From Dolichospermum sp. FACHB-1091 (GTDB taxonomy: Bacteria; Cyanobacteriota; Cyanobacteriia; Cyanobacteriales; Nostocaceae), in contig NZ_JACJSB010000005.1 of the NCBI RefSeq assembly GCF_014697585.1, forward strand, positions 62,001 through 126,000: 64,000 bases of DNA, read 5' to 3'. Shown one piece after another: positions 9,004-18,300 of this stretch. The notes beneath the pieces are model-generated. The model made no database searches, was not told the DNA's origin, and was given only the letters and a program-made list of their open reading frames with translations. How positions within the stretch are numbered: position 1 is the first letter of the stretch; each line of letters opens with the position of its first letter. The position numbers and the translations under genes were made by a program.

Positions 9004-9765
9004 TTAGATATGCGACTGTAAACATTGAATCACACTATTAAGTAAAGTGGTTTTAGCTGTATTGATAAAAAAGTGATCACCGTCCATCATTTGTAATGAA
9101 AAATCAGCAGTAGTTTGTTCTTGCCATGCTGCCAGGGAATTATAACTAACTTCTCGGTCTTGTAAACCGCCAAAGGTATCAATAGGACAATCTAAAGCTG
9201 GTTGAGGATCGTAAATATAGGATTCTATCAGGGCAAAATCAGCGCGAATAACAGGCATAAAAAGCTGCATGAGTTCGGCATTTTCTAGCACTTCCTTGGG
9301 AGTCCCATTTAAGCGATATATTTCCGCTAAAAAATCCGCATCTGATAATTGAGAAATCGGCGGTTTTTCCGATGGTAATTGGGGAGCGGGACGGGCAGCA
9401 ACAAAAAGATGTAAAGGTTGAAAATTATATTCAGAACGTAGTAACCTGATTAACTCAAAACTAATTAATGCACCCATACTGTAACCGAAAAAAGCATAAG
9501 GTTTATCTAGATAGGGGATGATATTGGTGGCTATTTCTCGCACTAAAGGTTGAATTTCTGTGTATGGAGGTGATTTGATTTGTCTTCCTCTACCGGGAAT
9601 TTCTATAGGACATAATTCAATATTTTTCGGTAAATCATCAGTCCAGGTACGAAAAACCGTCGCACTACCACCAGCATAGGGGAGGCAAAATAGGCGTAAT
9701 TTTGCCTCGATATTGGGTTTAGGGCAAGTTATCCAGGAGGTAAATGTGGTTTTAGTGGTAATCAT
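9004..9765 (-). CDS. Type II thioesterase (alpha/beta hydrolase, GrsT-like)
   Basis: Editing thioesterase of the kind that removes stalled acyl groups from carrier proteins of non-ribosomal peptide or polyketide synthases. The 253-residue protein shows LRLFCLPYAGGSATVFRTW, the nucleophile elbow GYSMG, a conserved FVAARPAPQ, and the catalytic histidine in GDHFFI. No synthase is adjacent; the nearest one in the window is the PKS at 36-43 kb. Start ATG 9765 is chosen. A TTG at 9783 would add six residues; neither has a clear ribosome site. It could serve a remote biosynthetic cluster. Confidence 0.85.
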   Translation of the reverse strand: MITTKTTFTSWITCPKPNIEAKLRLFCLPYAGGSATVFRTWTDDLPKNIELCPIEIPGRGRQIKSPPYTEIQPLVREIATNIIPYLDKPYAFFGYSMGALISFELIRLLRSEYNFQPLHLFVAARPAPQLPSEKPPISQLSDADFLAEIYRLNGTPKEVLENAELMQLFMPVIRADFALIESYIYDPQPALDCPIDTFGGLQDREVSYNSLAAWQEQTTADFSLQMMDGDHFFINTAKTTLLNSVIQCLQSHI

Positions 9766-9860
9766 GGGGTTTATGTGGGGCAATGGTGGTAGTTTATTAT
9801 GATTTGATCTAAAAGTTACCTGTTTTGATTATGAAAATTAAATTATGAAAATTAAATAAT

Positions 9861-9880
9861 GAACCACAGAGGACACAGAG
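9861..9880. repeat. Dispersed intergenic repeat, 20 bp, copy 2
   Basis: Identical to the copy at 2895-2914 (GAACCACAGAGGACACAGAG). It is followed by more GGACAGGG-type sequence and lies upstream of the thioesterase start. Confidence 0.6.
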
Positions 9881-9904
9881 GACAGGGAGGTTAGGAGGGA
9901 ATGA

Positions 9905-10087
9905 GAGTTTAAAAGATTTTCTGCTCAATTATTAGCTGATGGTACTGATTTGGAAGTAGAATTTAGCAATAGTAATGGACAAACTTATGAATCAGTTGGG
10001 TTGCTTCCAGCGCAAATTATGGTGTTATATTTTGGTTCAGTATCCACCAATTTAGTGCCGGAAATGGTTACAGCTATAGCAATTTAG
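9905..10087 (+). pseudogene. 5'-truncated DUF4926-like gene remnant
   Basis: Sixty codons are open after a TGA at 9902, without a start codon, ending at TAG 10085. The translation includes DLEVEFSNSNGQTYES and LLPAQIMVLYF, which resembles DUF4926, a small domain often found near toxin-like genes. The N-terminal part is missing, so this is probably a decayed fragment. The family call rests on memory of the motif. Confidence 0.4.
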
Positions 10088-10480
10088 AGCTAAAACTCCT
10101 TCTAGTCACGCTTCCTAGCCACAAACAAATTGTAAAATAATAACAAAAATATTTGGATAGAATATACATTGACAAATTTTGTTAGATAAGGCTATATTGG
10201 TGGTGGTTTTATACCACATTCCGCAAGCCTCGTGTCACAATCGGTTTTTTGGGATTTTTATCCATGTTTGATCTTGTATAGCGAAGATAGCGAATTGAAG
10301 ATGCTTTTAGTTAAGTTAATTGTTGATCCATTTCCCGATCATGAGCGTGGGGCTGATAAATTTTTTTTCAACAATTCTCTGAAATCCTCTTGACAAAAGA
10401 CTTACAGCCTTAAATTGTCACCAGTGAGCTACGGCTATATTTAAAATAATTTAATTATTAATGTGATTTAGGGAACTTTT
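10088..10480. other. Intergenic stretch upstream of the glycan genes
   Basis: About 390 AT-rich bases. I see no gene and no convincing promoter boxes, although the promoter of the following plus-strand glycan genes is expected here. Confidence 0.45.
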
Positions 10481-11806
10481 ATGAATATTTTTTTGTTAGT
10501 TTTTATCTTTTTATATCCAACTTTAACAACAGCTTATGTTTTTTTTCCTTGGATAACCAGATCTGCTATTTTAATTCAAATAATTTTAACTGTCTGGATA
10601 ATTTATCGTTTCCTAACAACTCTAAAATATAAATCAAGGAAGATATATTTTTCTCAGCTTTCTAAAAAAATATATCTTTTGATAATTGTTTTTTTACTAC
10701 TAAATATAGTATCTCTTATCAGGGGTTATTTTAGTAATTTTATCAATGCAAATGCCTTAGTTTTTTATGTTACAATGTTAACATTTTTCTATTTTGTTGG
10801 ATTACTGGCTTCAGTAGGTAGTGAAAATGAAGTAGTCAGAAAAGACACTACATTTTCAGTTCTTTGTTTGGGAATTGCTTTCTACATGATTCTCAATTTA
10901 TTTATATTGTATATTCTTCAGATACAATCGCCCTTTGTGGTAGAAAACCGTCTGGGGCAAAATCAGCTTGGAGAAGGTGTAATTGGCGCATTGTTAGGCT
11001 TAGAATTAAAGCGCACAATTTTTCCCCTTTCTGCATCTTATGGTATTACACATCTTGCCTCAATAGTTGGTATAGTTGTAGTTGAATCTTCTATTAGGAT
11101 TATATATCGTAGAAATACCCCTAACCTTTCTTTTTTCAATACACTGTCTAACTATATTTCTGCTATTCTTTGTTTCTTTGCGTTGTTAATTCTCGATACA
11201 AGAGCAGCGCTGATTTCAGTGATACTAGTATTAGCTTTTTTCTTCGTAATCAACTTAAAAAAATCACATTTTAAACTTAATATAAGTTATACACCCTTGA
11301 TATTTATTGCTAATTATTCATTCTCTTTTATTTTTCATTTTGTCAGTGATTTTTTGCAACCTCTTCTTCAAGAATATGGTATGAATCGTAGTAGTAGTAC
11401 TTCTTCTTTTACAGAGAGAGAGATAATATGGGATTCTGTATTAACATTTTTTTCGGCTTTTGATCCAGAACATATAATTGGTTATAGAATGTGGGGACAA
11501 TACAAGAGCGGACTTAATGCAGCCTATGAAAGCTCGGTGTTTAGTAACTATTTTAATCAACGAGTTAGGTTTTTTTCTTTACATTCTACTATTTTTCAGC
11601 AAATGATTGATATTGGCTATTTAGGTTTGTTTATCTATTTAAGTTTAACTCTTCTCTCTGTAATATCTCTAGTCAACTTAATTAAGATTAGTCGAGATAA
11701 ACTTGATGTTAATCATACATATGCAATACCAAATTTAGCTTGTATTTTATACTTAGCGATTGTTGGAAACTTTGACGCAGTCGTAACTCAAGGTAGCTAT
11801 ATTTGA
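10481..11806 (+). CDS. O-antigen ligase/polymerase-like membrane protein (Wzy-like)
   Basis: A 441-residue, very hydrophobic protein with about ten membrane segments and a larger loop near residues 300-370 (SSSTSSFTEREIIWDSVLTF), where Wzy and WaaL proteins carry their long periplasmic loop. Such proteins join polysaccharide repeat units or transfer them at the outer face of the plasma membrane. The family shows little sequence conservation, so the call rests on topology and context. Two sugar-transferase-like genes follow in the same direction. Codon use is strongly AT-rich with many T-runs, more than in neighbouring housekeeping genes, consistent with acquired surface-glycan genes. Start ATG has AGGGAA seven bases upstream. 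Confidence 0.65.
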   Translation: MNIFLLVFIFLYPTLTTAYVFFPWITRSAILIQIILTVWIIYRFLTTLKYKSRKIYFSQLSKKIYLLIIVFLLLNIVSLIRGYFSNFINANALVFYVTMLTFFYFVGLLASVGSENEVVRKDTTFSVLCLGIAFYMILNLFILYILQIQSPFVVENRLGQNQLGEGVIGALLGLELKRTIFPLSASYGITHLASIVGIVVVESSIRIIYRRNTPNLSFFNTLSNYISAILCFFALLILDTRAALISVILVLAFFFVINLKKSHFKLNISYTPLIFIANYSFSFIFHFVSDFLQPLLQEYGMNRSSSTSSFTEREIIWDSVLTFFSAFDPEHIIGYRMWGQYKSGLNAAYESSVFSNYFNQRVRFFSLHSTIFQQMIDIGYLGLFIYLSLTLLSVISLVNLIKISRDKLDVNHTYAIPNLACILYLAIVGNFDAVVTQGSYI

Positions 11807-11923
11807 TATTTGAGAATTATCGCAACCTACTCTTTATAAACAAGGTTTAAGATTTTCCTTCAATTGAAATTCAATTTTCAGAAAAAAATTCCTCTATTCT
11901 ATTAATTTACATCATTTACGACA

Positions 11924-12748
11924 ATGGTAATTACTAAAAATCCACTCTTAAATTCGCGGCAGACCATAAATCCTTATTACAATGCCGGTTCTCTCTTGAA
12001 GAGAAGATTGCTTTGGGATTTAAATCCAGAGTCTTGGATATCCCGCCGCAAACTTATAAAACTGAAAGATCAATATCAAGGTAGAAAAGCGGTTATTATA
12101 TGCAATGGACCAAGCTTGCTTAAGAGTGACTTGTCTTGTTTGGTCTCGAACGGAATTTTCACTTTCGGTCTTAATAAGATCAACTTACTTTTTGATAAAT
12201 CGGACTTCCGACCCTCATGTATTATTGCTGTTAATTCTTTTGTTGTTGAACAAAATAGTATGTTTTACAACACAACAGATACTCCATTATTCCTTGACAG
12301 CTGTGCACTAAACTTTGTTAAGCCCAAAGAGAATGTAGTCTTTTTACATTCCTTCGGAAGTCGAGAACTTAGTTTTGCTAGAGATTGTTCCCTCAGTGTT
12401 TCCCAGGGAGGAACTGTAACCTTTGTCGCCATGCAACTAGCTTTTCATTTTGGCTTTCAAGAAGTTGCGCTCATTGGCTGTGATCATAATTTTGCTACGA
12501 AGGGTACAGCTCATGCAACCGCTATTGCGGAGGATAAGGATGTCAATCATTTTGACCAAAATTATTTTGCCGGTGGAGTTAAATGGAATCTTCCTGATTT
12601 ACCCATGAGCGAGGCTGCTTACAGTTTGGCATACGAAGTGTATAATGCATTTGGGCGTAAATTACTAAATGCGACAGAAGGCGGTTCATTAAATTTGCTT
12701 CCAAGAGTTGATTTAAAAGAATTTGTTTCTCATGCAAATGGTTTTTGA
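11924..12748 (+). CDS. MptE-like / sialyltransferase-like protein, copy 1
   Basis: A 274-residue protein with the nucleotide-binding motif AVIICNGPSL near residue 57, then GLNKINLLFDK, a GGTVTFVAMQLAFHFGF helix, GCDHNF, and NHFDQNYF-WNLPDL near residue 200. This set is typical of proteins annotated as 6-hydroxymethylpterin diphosphokinase MptE-like (DUF115), which share the fold of GT42 sialyltransferases and Maf flagellin glycosylation factors. In a surface-glycan setting a CMP-sugar transferase role is more likely than pterin synthesis, but this is inference. The next gene is a paralogue, and a Wzy-like gene precedes it. Confidence 0.7.
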   Translation: MVITKNPLLNSRQTINPYYNAGSLLKRRLLWDLNPESWISRRKLIKLKDQYQGRKAVIICNGPSLLKSDLSCLVSNGIFTFGLNKINLLFDKSDFRPSCIIAVNSFVVEQNSMFYNTTDTPLFLDSCALNFVKPKENVVFLHSFGSRELSFARDCSLSVSQGGTVTFVAMQLAFHFGFQEVALIGCDHNFATKGTAHATAIAEDKDVNHFDQNYFAGGVKWNLPDLPMSEAAYSLAYEVYNAFGRKLLNATEGGSLNLLPRVDLKEFVSHANGF

Positions 12749-12799
12749 AGCCATACACCGTAATCTAATATGTTACTTTATTTCAAGGGAAATGGATTA

Positions 12800-13579
12800 A
12801 TGCTGAGTATTAAATCTTTCTTTCGGCACTGTTATTACTCCGCTGATAAATATATGTATATTAATAGTGATCAGCCGGGTCGTGTAAAGAATCTCTTAAA
12901 GTGTTTAAAGCCAGAACCATTATTAATTGTCTGCAATGGTCCAAGCTTAAATAATACTCCTCTTGAGAGGTTTAATTTTTTACAATCAATTGGACTAAAT
13001 AAAATCCACTTAATTTTTGACAAAACCACCTGGCGTCCCGACTTAGTTCTCTGCACGAATCCCTTTGTTGTTGAAAATTGGCAAGACACCTTTATTTCAT
13101 CAGGAATTCCTACTGGTCTGGTCTGGAAAACGCGTCACAAAGTTAGACAAGAAAATAGAAACAAGTTTACTTACTTTCTTCACCGACTCTTGGGACATTT
13201 CGGAGATGATATCTCCTCTGGCTTAGATGCTGGCGCAACAGTAACCTACGCTGCTCTCCAATTTGCTTATCATGCTGGTGCAGATCCTGTAATTATTGTA
13301 GGATTGGATCACAAATTTGAAACTCAAGGAAAACCTCACAAACTAATTACTAGTAAAAGTGCCGATAGTAACCACTTTGATCCTGCATATTTTGGACCTG
13401 GAATCAAATGGCAGTTGCCGGACCTTAAAGCATCTGAACTAGCCTTTCAAATTGCACGGGAAACTTTTGAGAAGGATAATAGAAATATTTACGATGCTAC
13501 TATCAATGGTAATCTAAAAGTATTTGACAAACTATCTATAGATGAGGCTGTAGACCTATGCAGAAGATATAAAAAATGA
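12800..13579 (+). CDS. MptE-like / sialyltransferase-like protein, copy 2
   Basis: A paralogue of the gene before it, sharing LIVCNGPSL, SIGLNKIHLIFDK, ATVTYAALQFAYHAGA, VGLDHKFE and NHFDPAYFGPGIKWQLPDL in the same order. ATG 12800 is chosen because AGGGA lies 10-14 bases upstream; ATG 12770 in the same frame is possible. The two copies are clearly divergent, so the duplication is old and they may use different sugars or acceptors. The activity is not established. They probably form one unit with the Wzy-like gene. Confidence 0.7.
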   Translation: MLSIKSFFRHCYYSADKYMYINSDQPGRVKNLLKCLKPEPLLIVCNGPSLNNTPLERFNFLQSIGLNKIHLIFDKTTWRPDLVLCTNPFVVENWQDTFISSGIPTGLVWKTRHKVRQENRNKFTYFLHRLLGHFGDDISSGLDAGATVTYAALQFAYHAGADPVIIVGLDHKFETQGKPHKLITSKSADSNHFDPAYFGPGIKWQLPDLKASELAFQIARETFEKDNRNIYDATINGNLKVFDKLSIDEAVDLCRRYKK

Positions 13580-13669
13580 TGAAAATTTCATCATTAACCT
13601 TAACTAGTTTCCTAAGTAAGTTGGCGTTAAACAATCAACATATGTAACGAAATGTAAATTCAACAAATA

Positions 13670-13704
13670 CCTTATAAACAGGTTATTTCAGGGTTTTTAC
13701 AAAA
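13670..13704. repeat. 35-bp dispersed repeat, copy 1
   Basis: A 35-base stretch beginning CCTTATAAACAGG and ending TTTTTACAAAA matches 61008-61042 at 31 of 35 positions. Both copies are intergenic. This copy is about 200 bases from an IS remnant, so it could be part of a decayed mobile element. The rest of 13580-13880 shows nothing recognisable. Confidence 0.55.
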
Positions 13705-13902
13705 GAATATATATTGATTTTATAGTGCCAACTTACGTATAAGGGATGTCTGCTGTTTTGCGGTTGTGAACAGTTAGGATTGACACAGTAACTCATTGAC
13801 TACTGTAGGATATATTTTAGAGACTCATAAATTATAACTGTTCTCTTTGAATTTTTAAACTAGTGATAAAAAACCAGACTATGTCAGAAGAAATTCTAGA
13901 TT

Positions 13903-14325
13903 TTAAAACCAAGATAATAAATAATATTTTTGACAAGAATCAGGTAGGAATTGTAATATCCTATAATGTTCATCCGTTAAGTTAAGAATCCTCTTAAGAA
14001 TCCTCTGAAATCCTTGTGTAATTAAAATATAACTCCCCTGAAAACATTGAAATATCCACCTTAATGTGGGAGGTTCTGTGGGTTTATTCATTTGATTTTT
14101 AACGGTAGACTTTTGGGTCTTTAATGAGATTCTTATTTGTCTTTGTCCTAGATTATAAACTAAAAGACACAATGCCATTAACATCATCATTGTCTCTACT
14201 CTTTCTGGATTTTTCAAAAATAGACTATTGGCAAAAAACAATGGGTCTTTGATAAATCTAAATCCTCTCTCTGTTGATTGCTGTTGTTTATATATTCTCA
14301 ATATTTCCGTAGGTTCTAATTCTCG
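13903..14325 (-). mobile_element. IS1634-like transposase, C-terminal remnant
   Basis: About 140 codons are open from just after a TAG at 14326 to 13903. The peptide begins RELEPTEILRIYKQQQSTE, then RGFRFIKDPLFFANSLFLKN and an LMALCLLVYNLGQRQIR helix. This is the conserved C-terminal end of IS1634-type DDE transposases, with the E of the DDE triad probably in QQSTERGFRF. All of the N-terminal catalytic region is missing, so it is inactive. The final residues before the stop may already be host sequence. On the plus strand a 34-codon ORF from ATG 13881 (MSEEILDFKTKIINN) runs into the remnant and may be the front of a gene cut by the insertion. Confidence 0.75.
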
Positions 14326-14327
14326 CT

Positions 14328-14843
14328 ATGAATGATTCATCAATTACCATTACTCAGTTATTAGATACAGATTTGGAAACACTCAGAAAAATCAGTCGAG
14401 AAATTTGGTTTACTTATTATCCTACAATTATCAGCAATGAACAAATCGAGTATATGCTAGATAAAATGTATGGAATAGGAGTAATTGAAAATGAAATTTA
14501 TAATCAAGGGATATTTTATGATCAGGTATTACATAATTCCCAATTAGTCGGTTATTTATCTTATGGGTCAGAAATGATGGATAATATCAGTTATTTAAAA
14601 TTACATAAATGTTATTTATTACCGTCATTACATGGTTTTGGATATGGTCAAAAGATGTTATTTCATATTTACCAAAAAGCGCAAGCAATGAAATTGAAAA
14701 AAATAATTCTTAATGTCAATAAAAAGAATGAAAAAGGGATTAAAGCTTATTCTCGATTTGGTTTTAGAATTATTGATAGTCAGGTAATAGATTTTGGCAA
14801 TGGTTTTGTGTTGGATGATTATATCATGGGTTATGAGTTTTAA
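14328..14843 (+). CDS. GNAT-family N-acetyltransferase
   Basis: A 171-residue GNAT-fold acyltransferase that would move an acetyl group from acetyl-CoA to an amine. The acetyl-CoA loop is visible as LHGFGYGQKMLFHIYQKA (the Q/R-x-x-G-x-G/A region) near residue 105, followed by the beta-5 segment IILNVNKKNEKGIKAYSRFG with the usual N-x-x-A-x-x-x-Y-x-x-x-G-F pattern (GFRII). The substrate cannot be predicted. The start ATG lies directly against the IS1634 remnant, so the original upstream region may have been replaced. A GGTGTGTTA/TAACGCACC hairpin follows 65 bases after the stop. Confidence 0.8.
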   Translation: MNDSSITITQLLDTDLETLRKISREIWFTYYPTIISNEQIEYMLDKMYGIGVIENEIYNQGIFYDQVLHNSQLVGYLSYGSEMMDNISYLKLHKCYLLPSLHGFGYGQKMLFHIYQKAQAMKLKKIILNVNKKNEKGIKAYSRFGFRIIDSQVIDFGNGFVLDDYIMGYEF

Positions 14844-14908
14844 AAAATAAGAAACTAATTCTTATTAATAACTTAATTAATTTAATTATGTAGTAGTTTA
14901 TTGAGTAG

Positions 14909-14935
14909 GGTGTGTTAGCGACAGCGTAACGCACC
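14909..14935. repeat. Hairpin repeat GGTGTGTTA...TAACGCACC
   Basis: The same palindromic repeat type as 6570-6595, with arms at 14909-14917 and 14927-14935, one G-T pair and a nine-base loop. It is 3' of the GNAT gene. The remaining 460 bases up to the RTX gene show no gene; a GCGATCGC (HIP1) site is at about 15226. Confidence 0.65.
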
Positions 14936-15393
14936 TAATTCCCATATTATAGCTTATAACTATACAGTAATAAGCTGATACATATTTATCATAAATTGTA
15001 CTACTTGTAAATATAATCATTATAGCACCATATCCTTTTGTGTCCAGTGTTTGAATTATTTAGTCACAGCAGTTTCTTTTCATTAATTTTCATTAAAAGT
15101 TAAACAGAAAATAATCATTACTTAGACAGGATTTGATATATTTGGATTTATACTAGGATCAGTAAAAATTTTGTTTGAGGTAATTACGCTGAAATGTCGT
15201 AACTGGTGACTCTAGTGAGTTAAGAGCGATCGCCTGTAGGCTGTTTGTTTGATCAAAATTACATTTAAAAGTGATGTGTTATGCTTCCCTTACTCATTCT
15301 AGGAAGAAGCTACTACACTCAGAATATTACATAACAGTCGTTTTTTTATATACGCAACATTTCTGCGTGCTAACTAAACCAGGAGTAATTAAA

Positions 15394-18300
15394 ATGAGTC
15401 AGCAAAATCTAGTTTTCACTAATCCCAATGAAATTACCATTCCTAATGGTGGAGCAGCAACAACCTACCCCTCAAGTATCAACGTCTCCGGGTTAAATGG
15501 CACAATTACGAGTTTGAAAGTAACCCTAAGCAATATTACTCATACTTATCCCGATGACCTTGATGTTCTACTGATAGGTCCTACAGGTGCCAAGGTCTTG
15601 TTAATGTCAGACGCAGGTTGGTCTTGGGACTTAAACAATGTCACCTTAACCTTTGACCCCAATGCCAGAGATTTTCTGCCGGATCAAAGTCAGATCAGCA
15701 GTGGTAGTTATCGAGCCACAGACTATGAAACAGGTGACAGATTTAATAATTCTCCTGCTCCCAGTGGTAACTATGGAATAGATTTTTCCGTATTTAACAA
15801 CACCATCCCCAATGGTGCATGGAATATATATGTAGTGGACGATACAGGGGTAGATATTGGTAACATCGCGGGCGGATGGTCAATAGCTATTGATACTACC
15901 GAGGTAACGACAAAACCAATAGTCACATTAGCTACTTCTACGAAAAAAGTAGCAGAACATAGTGGAGCGAATATTCTCTACACCTTCACCCGAATAGGCA
16001 ATATCACCAGTGCGTTAACCGTCAATTACACCGTATCAGGTTCAGCTATATTCAACACAGACTATAGTCAGACTGGTGCCACATCCCATACTGCCACTAC
16101 CGGAACAGTTTCCTTTGCGGCTGGAGCGGATACAGTTACCCTAACAATTTCTCCTCTTGAGGACAACATTCAAGAAAATGACGAGACTATCATCTTAACC
16201 CTGGCAACAGCGACAGATTATATCATTGGCACGACCACAGAATTGACTGGAACGATTACCAACGGGAATGATCAGTTGGAAGCAACAGGCAGTAATCTAG
16301 TCAGCAACAAGATATATGACGGTGGGGGTGGCACTGACACCCTGATTGTGAATTATAGCAGTGCAACCTTTAGTGGATTAGGTACAAATGGATTGGGAGT
16401 GTCCAATGGATATTGGTCAAATAGTGCCTTTCATGATTATAGAGGAAGTCGTCAATTTTCGTCCCAGCCGTGGTCTGCAAATATCCCACTATTGTCCTTT
16501 AGCAATATAGAAACATTTGAGATTACCGGGACAGCTTATGCAGACTACCTCAGAGGTTACAGTGGAGATGACAAGCTCATCGGGGGTGAGGGGAATGATG
16601 ATATCGCGGGAGGAGATGGCAATGACCTGATCAAAGGAGGAGATGGCAACGACACCCTGAAGGGGGAAGGTGGAAATGACGAAATTGAGGGTGGTAATGG
16701 CAATGATACCATTGATGATGCCAAAGCTGGAGACAGCATTGACGGGGGAGAAGGCAACGACACCCTACAAAGCCTAGACCTGAGCAGTTTAGGTGTAAAT
16801 TTAGTGCTGGATTTAAGAGCTACAGAACAGGTAAGTGGGGATAATAATACCCGTATTAACAATTTTGAGAATATTTCCTCTGTCACCCTAGGCAGTGGTC
16901 ATGACACCATGATTGCCACTGGTAATTTATTGGTTAGCAATGGCAGCATTAACGCTGGGGGTGGCACTGACAAACTGATTGTGAATTATAGCAGTGCAAC
17001 CTTTAGTGGATTAGGTACAAATGGATTAGGAGTGTCCAATGGATATTGGTCAACTATTGCCTTTCATGATTATAGAGGAAGTCGTCAATTTTCGTCCCAG
17101 CCGTGGTCTGCAAATATCCCACTATTGTCCTTTAGCAATATAGAAACATTTGAGATTACCGGGACAGCTTACGCAGACTACCTCAGAGGCTACAGTGGGG
17201 ATGACAAGCTCATCGGGGGTGAGGGGAATGATGATATCGCGGGAGGAGGTGGAAATGACGAAATTGAGGGTGGTGATGGCAATGATACCATTGATGGTGG
17301 CACAGGTCGTCATGTTATCCGTGGAGGAACAGGGGATGACACAGTAGTCAGTGCTAAAGCTGGAGACAGCATTGACGGGGGAGAAGGAACAGATACCCTA
17401 CAAAGCCTAGACCTGAGCAGTTTAGATGTAGATTTAGTTCTGAATTTAAGAGTTACAGAACAGGTAAGTGGGGATAATAATACCCGCATTAACAATTTTG
17501 AGAATATTTCCTCAGTGACTTTAGGCAGTGGTTATGACACCACTATTGCCACTGGTAATTTACTGGTCAGCAATGGCAGGATTAACGCTGGGGGTGGCAC
17601 TGACAAACTGATTGTGAATTATAGCAGTGCAACCTTTAGCGGATTAGGTACAAATGGATTGGGAGTGTCCAATGGATATTGGTCAACTATTGCCTTTCAT
17701 GATTATAGAGGAAGTCGTCAATTTTCGTCCCAGCCGTGGTCTGCAAATATCCCACTATTGTCCTTTAGCAATATAGAAACATTTGAGATTACCGGGACAG
17801 CTTATGCAGACTACCTCAGAGGCTACAGTGGAGATGACAAGCTCATCGGGGGTGAGGGGAATGATGATATCGCGGGAGGAGATGGCAATGACCTGATCAA
17901 AGGAGGAGATGGCAACGACACCCTGAAAGGGGAAGGTGGAAATGACGAAATTGAGGGTGGTAATGGCAATGATATCATTGATGGTGGCACAGGTCGTCAT
18001 GTTATCCGTGGAGGAACAGGGAATGACACAGTAGTCAGTGCTAAAGCTGGAGACAGCATTGACGGGGGAGAAGGAACAGATACGCTACAAAGCCTAGACC
18101 TGAGCAGTTTAGATGTAGATTTAGTTCTGAATTTAAGAGTTACAGAACAGGTAAGTGGGGATAATAATACCCGCATTAACAATTTTGAGAATATTTCCTC
18201 TGTGACTTTAGGCAGTGGTTATGACACCACTATTGCCACTGGTAATTTATTGGTCAGCAATGGCAGCATTAACGCTGGGGGTGGCACTGATAAACTAGTT

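Noticed and set aside
16557-18182. Several minus-strand frames within the RTX gene
   Set aside because: They are antisense shadows of glycine-rich repeats and repeat together with the real gene.
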